Source of the DNA: JAVBKA01 sp031546715
GTDB taxonomy: Bacteria; Bacillota; Clostridia; Oscillospirales; UBA929
NCBI GenBank assembly: GCA_031546715.1
Contig: JAVBKA010000228.1
Location: 1 to 18,076 of the forward strand
Direction: 5' to 3'
DNA: 18,076 nucleotides
Position 1 is the stretch's first letter; each line of letters begins with the position of its first letter. The position numbers and the translations under genes are program-made. Shown in pieces: positions 13,611-18,076 of this stretch. The notes below the pieces were generated by a model. That model saw only the letters and a list, made by a program, of their open reading frames with translations. It was not told the DNA's origin and did no database searches.

Positions 13611-14657
13611 ATGGACAACATAAAACAAAGCAAATTTAAAACTGCTGCTGAATTGTTTTCTGTACCTAAAAGAAACCAAACTGAGCAACTGCCGAAAGAA
13701 CAGCCTAAGACTAAACCAACACAGTACACGCCATCTGGCATGCTAAACATTGACTTACTTGTACCTTTTGCAAATCACCCATTTAAGCTATACAGTGGTG
13801 AACGCTTTGAATCGATGTGCAGAAGTATTCGAGAACTTGGGGTACTCACTCCTGTTCTTGTCAGACCATCAATATGTGACGGCAAGTTTGAAATTCTTGC
13901 AGGACACAACCGAGTGAACGCTGCTAAAGCTGTAGGCATGACCGAAGTGCCTGTTATCATTATGAACGGTATTGCAGACGATGAAGCTAGCTTAATTGTA
14001 ACTGAAACAAATCTTATGCAACGAGGATTTGAAGTGCTAAGTTATTCGGAACGTGCAATATCAATTAAACAACATCTAGATGCAGTCAAGGCACAGGGCA
14101 AGCGTACAGACCTATTACAAACCATTAAAACCATATCTGAGAACATGGAAAACACAGACGGTTCTAAGGCAAATTCTGTTTTGTGTCCAGTAGACTATAA
14201 AATAAATAATCATGAAAGAGTTGGAAAGCATTACGAACTTTCCGCTAGCTCAATTGCAAGGTATGTAAGACTTAACTTTCTTAGCCATAAATTGCTTGCA
14301 CTTGTAGATGATGAAAGTATACCGTTTCATGCAGGTATTGACCTTTCATATCTCCGAGAGAATGAACAAGGTATGCTGACATTAGCACTTGAAGAATGCA
14401 ACTACATAATTGATATAAAGAAGGCAGCTACACTTCGCACGCTGTCAGAGGCTCGTAAGCTTAACCCAACTAAGATAGTGCAAGTTCTTACAGGGCAATA
14501 TGAAAAGAAGCCAAAAGCACCACCAATTGTAAAGATACCCTACAAGCTTTATTCAAAGTTCTTTGATGAAAATATACCAGTCAAGGAAATTGAGGCTACT
14601 ATACAAAAAGTGCTAACTGAGTATTTTGAAAGTAATCATGACCAATCTGGTACATAG
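13611..14657 (+). CDS. ParB N-terminal domain protein
   Basis: The 348-residue protein contains a ParB/Srx-type N-terminal domain at about residues 45-125: VPFANHPFKLYSGERFESMC, IRELGVLTPVLVRP, the GHNR motif in ILAGHNRVNAAKAVG, and ETNLMQRGF. Chromosomal ParB uses this fold as a CTP-driven clamp; element-borne relatives such as this one are common next to replication or transfer genes. A helical region follows (about 160-280) containing a KHYELSASSIARYVRLNFL helix-turn-helix-like stretch that may bind DNA. No ParA partner is seen in the window. GGAGG lies 9 bases before the ATG. It follows a structured leader and is followed after 11 bases by a broken small gene. Confidence 0.87.
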   Translation: MDNIKQSKFKTAAELFSVPKRNQTEQLPKEQPKTKPTQYTPSGMLNIDLLVPFANHPFKLYSGERFESMCRSIRELGVLTPVLVRPSICDGKFEILAGHNRVNAAKAVGMTEVPVIIMNGIADDEASLIVTETNLMQRGFEVLSYSERAISIKQHLDAVKAQGKRTDLLQTIKTISENMENTDGSKANSVLCPVDYKINNHERVGKHYELSASSIARYVRLNFLSHKLLALVDDESIPFHAGIDLSYLRENEQGMLTLALEECNYIIDIKKAATLRTLSEARKLNPTKIVQVLTGQYEKKPKAPPIVKIPYKLYSKFFDENIPVKEIEATIQKVLTEYFESNHDQSGT

Positions 14658-14668
14658 AGAGGTAGTAT

Positions 14669-14985
14669 ATGAGAGTAGTAGTCCGCACTCTGAGCGATTT
14701 GGACAGTTTCAATCACGAAGATTATTTGTTTATAACCAGAGACATTGAGCCAATGAGCCAATCTTTCAATTAAGCAGTTTTGACGAGAGCTTGGAAATTT
14801 TGGTAAAGCTGCTCAGGACGTGCTGCATGCTAAAAGGCGCATCTGCCTCAGATTCACAGCAGTTTCTTGAACATGCCGAAAGCGTATTATTTAAACTGCT
14901 CGAGTTCATAGACAAGAAATACATAACCTTTGATGAAATGTTATTACTAATGGAACGTAAACATGCCCCATCACCAAAAAAGTAG
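14669..14985 (+). pseudogene. Small element gene split by an 8-bp tandem duplication
   Basis: The first part, from ATG 14669 with ribosome site AGAGAGG, encodes MRVVVRTLSDLDSFNHEDYL then FITRDIEP and runs into a stop at 14771-14773. A second frame is open to TAA at 14985 and encodes FQLSSFDESLEILVKLLRTC, then a helical SDSQQFLEHAESVLFKLLEF. The break falls exactly at GAGCCAATGAGCCAAT: GAGCCAAT is present twice in tandem (14747-14754, 14755-14762). Removing one copy joins both parts into one clean 102-residue reading frame. The family is not recognised. A start at TTG 14791 for the second part alone has no good ribosome site. The lesion could be a fixed mutation or a reversible slippage switch. 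Confidence 0.75.
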
Positions 14986-15007
14986 CGGCTTATTACGTAA
15001 TAATTTT

Positions 15008-15370
15008 ACTGCTTTCGTCTTATGTTGCCGAAGGGCAAGATTCCCATGTGTAGCCACATGGACGGTAAATATTCGGGAGTACCCGAACCCCTATTAAGAA
15101 AAACGGAACAGTATAATCCAACACTCAAAACTCTAAATACATTTGCGACCTATATTGGTAAAAAATTTAAAAACGAGCTTAAAATATTGTGGCTTTTTTA
15201 TGGAGTATTTTAACTGCTTTCGTCTAGTGTTACCGAAGGGCAAGCTACCTAAATGTTGCACATTTAGCACTTGTAAATGTTGGGCAAAGCCCAAACCCTT
15301 GAGAAACGGAACACGGTTCATCACTTTCCGATGCGCCCCGTTCGGGGGCAAGATTCCTATGTGTACGAAC
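15008..15370 (+). repeat. Structured ~105-nt repeat: two full units and one partial unit
   Basis: Unit A (15008-15111) and unit B (15213-15318) share ACTGCTTTCGTCT, CCGAAGGGCAAG, GTAAAT(A/G)TT and an AACC...GAAA(AA)CGGAACA tail, with a partial unit C (about 15319-15370) directly after B. Each full unit folds as three hairpins: TTGCC/GGCAA, CCATGTG/CACATGG and TTCGGG/CCCGAA in A; TTACC/GGCAA (one mismatch), CTAAATG/CATTTAG and TTGGGC/GCCCAA in B; C keeps a GCCCC/GGGGC first stem and the GCAAGATTCC(C/T)ATGTGTA stretch. Stem sequences change but stay paired. Together with the surrounding bases this fills the 560-base gap between genes; short open frames across it do not look like proteins. Confidence 0.72.
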
Positions 15371-15481
15371 AAAGAGAGGACGTTTTTTGCTGTTTTGCGT
15401 AAAATAGTTGATACAGAAAAAGAAAAACAGTATATTTACGCATTTTGTTAATAAAAAAGTTGTATAAACCTTAAATAATTC

Positions 15482-15510
15482 TTGCAATTCCTACAAACAT
15501 ATGCTATAAT
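15482..15510 (+). promoter_or_regulatory. Strong promoter for the PT-rich membrane protein
   Basis: TTGCAA (15482-15487), 17 bases, extended -10 TGCTATAAT with TATAAT at 15505-15510, 38 bases before the start codon. Confidence 0.85.
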
Positions 15511-15547
15511 ATACTTAATAGGAACCCTACTAAATGGAGGTAACAAC

Positions 15548-16129
15548 ATGAGCATCAAAATTTTAACAGCAATCTTTATTCTGGTAGTAATCGGCTTTAT
15601 AGTAGGTCTAATATATATGCATGTTAAACCATCAGAAGCCGACACCAAACTAGATGACGTTTCCCCATCACCGTCAATCGAAGTATCTCCGTCACCGTCT
15701 AAAACTCCACGTCCTTTACCCTCGCCAATTCCGACACCTACACCGATTCCAACTCCAAAGCCTACTCCAGTAAACAATGTCAATGAAGCCGCTTCCAGCA
15801 CTACGATAGACCCCGAAGCAGGAGAGGACGTCGTTATAGAACTTACAAAGCCGTTGGAAGAGATTAAGCCTAGTGCAACACCAACGCCGACACCATCAGT
15901 TAGCGAAGCTCCTGCTGAGCCGAAGCCAAGTAGTTCGCCAAAGCCTAGCACTAAGCCTGTAAGCAATGAACCTAAAGATGGCGATAAGCGTGTCGTAGAT
16001 GGACAGGAGCAAGAGTATAATATATACTTCGGTTGGGTTACAAAAGAAACTGGCGGAGGGCAAGATTTTGTTGCAGACCCTGATGGTGATGGTCAGCTAT
16101 CAGGTATTCAAGTAGGTTCAATGGACTAA
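15548..16129 (+). CDS. Membrane-anchored Pro/Ser/Thr-rich protein (possible DUF6550-type)
   Basis: The 193-residue protein has one N-terminal membrane helix (about 4-25, ILTAIFILVVIGFIVGLIYM), then a long low-complexity stalk of Pro, Ser and Thr (about 35-140; SPSPSIEVSPSPS, PTPTPIPTPKPTP), and a small C-terminal motif YFGWVTKETGGGQDF...DPDGDGQLSGIQVGSMD. The FGWV...D-DGD...VG-M ending resembles small proteins annotated as DUF6550 on clostridial integrated elements; that name is from memory and unverified. The stalk is likely outside the membrane or spans the wall, presenting the C-terminal motif. Start ATG 15548 has TGGAGG 8 bases upstream and lies after the promoter. It is followed by a terminator-like hairpin and then the large exported protein, with which it may work. 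Confidence 0.75.
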   Translation: MSIKILTAIFILVVIGFIVGLIYMHVKPSEADTKLDDVSPSPSIEVSPSPSKTPRPLPSPIPTPTPIPTPKPTPVNNVNEAASSTTIDPEAGEDVVIELTKPLEEIKPSATPTPTPSVSEAPAEPKPSSSPKPSTKPVSNEPKDGDKRVVDGQEQEYNIYFGWVTKETGGGQDFVADPDGDGQLSGIQVGSMD

Positions 16130-16143
16130 CTTAATAAACTACT

Positions 16144-16174
16144 AAAAGGAATGTGCTTACGTACATTCCTTTTT
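16144..16174 (+). terminator. Terminator or attenuator between the two surface-protein genes
   Basis: AAAAGGAATGTGC (16144-16156) pairs with GTACATTCCTTTT (16161-16173) around a 4-base loop, running into TTTT then C. Because the next gene starts 20 bases later with no promoter of its own in sight, partial read-through probably sets its level. Confidence 0.75.
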
Positions 16175-16192
16175 CATGCTCAAGGAGGACAT

Positions 16193-18076
16193 ATGAAGAA
16201 AATAATTTGCACCTTAATACCGATTCTTGTTTGTATTCAGTGTTTAGTTTTTGCTGATGGTGACCCAAATATAGACGGTGGTGGAGGTGGCATGGGTACA
16301 GGTACATCGGATACTTACTGGAGTCCAGGATATGATGGTGTTAGGATTACTATTTTAAATGCAAATACTCAAGAAGTCGTTAGGACACCAATAGATTTAA
16401 CTAATAAAAACATTCCCCAAACATATTGGCATTGTGGAAAAGTTTCAAAAATACAGTATAGAGCGGGTAAATCTCTAATAATAAAAAACGAAGGATACAG
16501 TTCGACTATTTTGGGTTTGCCAATACCGTCAATAATTGACCATTCGTCGTATCCTGCTGATATAGAAAAGACTAAAAACTTTTTTACAGACGATAATGTT
16601 GTTAGGATGATAGCGCAAAGAACCGATATCCATTACGATGTATTAACTAACGGCAACTATCAAATAATTATTGAGCCAATATCCTACTTCACCTTTGAAA
16701 ACAAAAAATACGCCATGACCGCTCACGAAGTCGCACTATTCGACCAGCTCGCAGCTGGCAAAGTACGTGCAAAACTCACCTCCATGTCACACAAAAACCT
16801 ACCCCTCGCCCTATTCCTCAGCAAACCAGTCCTAGGCTTCCAACCGTGGACAGGCTCAAAATCAACAGCAACCACCAACGCCAACATTATCAACTACCTC
16901 GGCATCGGCGTAGTCAGCTTCCAAGGTCTGCCCGATAGCACAGGCGGAGGTGTTGTCACTGGTCTCGAAGTGGGTGAGTACGTCTACCGTGCAGACACAG
17001 ATGTCATAACCTCGGTTCACGTCACCGCAGAGAATGGCGACATCACGCCAGCTTCTCCTGCAAGCGTAACCTTTAAAATAAAGTCCAGTACATACACCGT
17101 AAACAATATAGTAGTTCCCTCTGGAGACAGTCAAGTCGTATGGGTAAAGTGGCGCACACCGTCAACCGCTGAACAATTTGACATTGATGTTACCGTCAGA
17201 AACGGAAACACGGTAACGGATAAAATCCCTGTGCGTGTTGTGCCAATGGAAGAAAACGAACCGCCAGACCCAAGACCAGAGGACATTAATAAAGAATATG
17301 AAGTGCCGACGTTGCCTAGTTCTTCTGTTGTAACCCTTGCAAGTCAAGACGTTGTCTCAAGCGTCTGGAAGCCTAACATTAAGTGGGTACCTAAGCCTGT
17401 GTCTACGACAACGCCTGTGTGGAATCCTCAAGCGAAATGGATAGCAGAACAGACTGCGGTTACAGAGACGAAGAGTGTTACAAGATGGTATGCAGATTGG
17501 CAAGGCTGGGTGCCTACACGAGGATGGGCGCCTTACGATGCATTTTTGATGTACTACAGTCCAGTAAATAGCGGAAATTTTACTAGCGTAATGGAAATTA
17601 GAGGGGTACCATATTCTTCACCAACACTAAATAGTTGGCCATCAAATCACCCCGGTAGTCAATACACCATTAGAACTCAAGCCAGTATATCAGGCTCGCC
17701 AGACACTTTTATTTCCTTTTCGGCAACAGAAATATCATATCAATATTATCCAGAAACAGTTATATCATATGCATCATGCAAGATTTACAAAAAAACAGCA
17801 GACGAAACCACTACCACGATGAAAGACACCAGCCACTGGGAGGGCGAATGGTCGCTTAGCACAAGCTCTGCGGACAATGGCAGCTTTATGGACTTAGGAC
17901 ATTATGAGTACGTCAAAAACAAATACACTCAAGCGCTGGCGGACAAAGCATCGTGGGGAATTTGGTCAGCAGTATGGACACCAGACTGGCAATGGGAGGC
18001 TAAATTAGAGTGGGTAGGCAATGCAAAAGACGGTTACGTTCAGGTTGACAGAGGAGCATGGGTTGACAAAGGTACT
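16193..18076 (+). CDS. Large secreted surface protein of the element (3' truncated by window)
   Basis: The frame is open from ATG 16193 (AAGGAGG 4 bases upstream) to the last base: at least 628 residues with no stop. It has a signal peptide (MKKIICTLIPILVCIQCLVF, cleavage likely after Ala21), a Gly-rich linker (DGGGGGMGTGTSD), then a domain starting YWSPGYDGVRITI and running to about residue 230 (YAMTAHEVALFDQL, SHKNLPLALFLSKP), two beta-sandwich-like segments (about 260-375), and a Trp-rich region (VWKPNIKWVPKP, WYADWQGWVPTRGW, VWTPDWQWEAKLEWV). It resembles large exported proteins of clostridial integrated elements annotated with an Athe_2463 domain; this match is from memory. A role at the cell surface, such as contact with other cells during transfer, is inference. 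Codon style changes in the middle part. Confidence 0.82.
   Translation, partial: MKKIICTLIPILVCIQCLVFADGDPNIDGGGGGMGTGTSDTYWSPGYDGVRITILNANTQEVVRTPIDLTNKNIPQTYWHCGKVSKIQYRAGKSLIIKNEGYSSTILGLPIPSIIDHSSYPADIEKTKNFFTDDNVVRMIAQRTDIHYDVLTNGNYQIIIEPISYFTFENKKYAMTAHEVALFDQLAAGKVRAKLTSMSHKNLPLALFLSKPVLGFQPWTGSKSTATTNANIINYLGIGVVSFQGLPDSTGGGVVTGLEVGEYVYRADTDVITSVHVTAENGDITPASPASVTFKIKSSTYTVNNIVVPSGDSQVVWVKWRTPSTAEQFDIDVTVRNGNTVTDKIPVRVVPMEENEPPDPRPEDINKEYEVPTLPSSSVVTLASQDVVSSVWKPNIKWVPKPVSTTTPVWNPQAKWIAEQTAVTETKSVTRWYADWQGWVPTRGWAPYDAFLMYYSPVNSGNFTSVMEIRGVPYSSPTLNSWPSNHPGSQYTIRTQASISGSPDTFISFSATEISYQYYPETVISYASCKIYKKTADETTTTMKDTSHWEGEWSLSTSSADNGSFMDLGHYEYVKNKYTQALADKASWGIWSAVWTPDWQWEAKLEWVGNAKDGYVQVDRGAWVDKGT

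Larger units (their letters stand above)
10235..18076. mobile_element. Integrated element, left part (ICE or mobilizable island in tRNA-Trp)
   Basis: The element runs from the tRNA-Trp remnant past the right edge of the window. It carries a toxin-antitoxin pair, tyrosine integrase, XRE regulator, divergent control region with a Cro-like protein, an excisionase-like protein, a ParB-N-domain protein, structured repeats and two exported/membrane proteins. All chromosomal housekeeping-type genes lie left of the junction. No relaxase, coupling protein or secretion genes are visible here, so self-transfer cannot be judged. The intact tRNA-Trp is expected, on the minus strand, at the far right end. 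Confidence 0.75.

Noticed and set aside
15008..15370. CRISPR array
   Set aside because: There are only two to three units, the repeat is ~105 bases with internal variation, and there are no uniform spacers or cas genes.
15022..15451. Two open frames (15022-15213 and 15143-15451) with the repeated peptide LPKGK(I/L)P(M/K)C
   Set aside because: They read straight through the hairpin repeats, have no ribosome site, and the changes between units keep base pairing better than amino acids. The repeated peptide is explained by the repeated DNA.
15448..15966. Gly/Val-rich open frame on the minus strand
   Set aside because: It is the complement of the Pro/Thr codon run of the real membrane protein on the plus strand; it has no ribosome site and contains that gene's promoter.
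16862..17347. Minus-strand open frames at 16862-17134 and 17162-17347
   Set aside because: They are shadows opposite the large secreted protein and have odd compositions.

Overview
The window looks like chromosome from a low-to-mid GC, Gram-positive, probably spore-forming anaerobe of the Clostridia; this is inferred from gene content and style, not from any marker gene. Supporting signs are TTGACA/TATAAT promoters, strong AGGAGG ribosome sites, several GTG/TTG starts, a Tlp-like small acid-soluble spore protein, a yhbD-bacE-bacF (bactofilin) operon as in Bacillus, and two lipoproteins with Gram-positive-style signal peptides.

Bases 1 to about 10234 are ordinary chromosome made of short, well-terminated units: a RimJ/RimL-type N-acetyltransferase, a CorA-type Mg transporter and a 94-residue unknown protein (plus strand); a PglD/NeuD-like sugar O-acyltransferase and the yhbD-bacE-bacF operon (minus strand); a divergent tlp plus metal-binding-like pair; an AzgA-type purine permease; a PhnB-like VOC protein; a frameshifted small membrane-protein gene; and two unrelated lipoproteins. 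Two chromosomal genes are broken as written: bacF has an in-frame TAA at codon 12 that separates it from a perfectly good start, and the small gene at 8152-8446 is split by a frameshift. A strong palindrome sits inside the yhbD promoter and suggests autoregulation.

Bases 10235 to the right edge are the left part of an integrated element. At 10235-10252 there is an 18-base match, on the minus strand, to the 3' end of a Firmicutes tRNA-Trp with no tRNA body attached, followed at once by a hairpin that looks like the original tRNA terminator. This is the expected scar of integration into the 3' end of tRNA-Trp; the intact tRNA should lie at the far end of the element, beyond this window. Next come a YefM/YoeB toxin-antitoxin pair with its classic TGTACA operator, a tyrosine integrase, an XRE regulator, a divergent control region with repeated GTGTGG-type sites, a small Cro-like protein, a MerR/excisionase-like protein, a highly structured leader, a ParB-N-domain protein, a small gene broken by an 8-bp tandem duplication, a block of structured repeats, a proline/threonine-rich membrane protein, and a large secreted protein cut off by the window end.

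The most unusual signal is at 15008-15370: two full units and one partial unit of a ~105-nt repeat, each forming three hairpins. Between units the hairpin stems differ in sequence but remain paired, which is what a structured RNA or hairpin-DNA repeat family would show. The element's cargo proteins (membrane-anchored PT-rich protein with a C-terminal FGWV...DGD motif, then a large Trp-rich exported protein) form a surface-protein module typical of clostridial integrated elements. No transfer machinery is visible in this window, so whether the element is an ICE or a mobilizable island is open.
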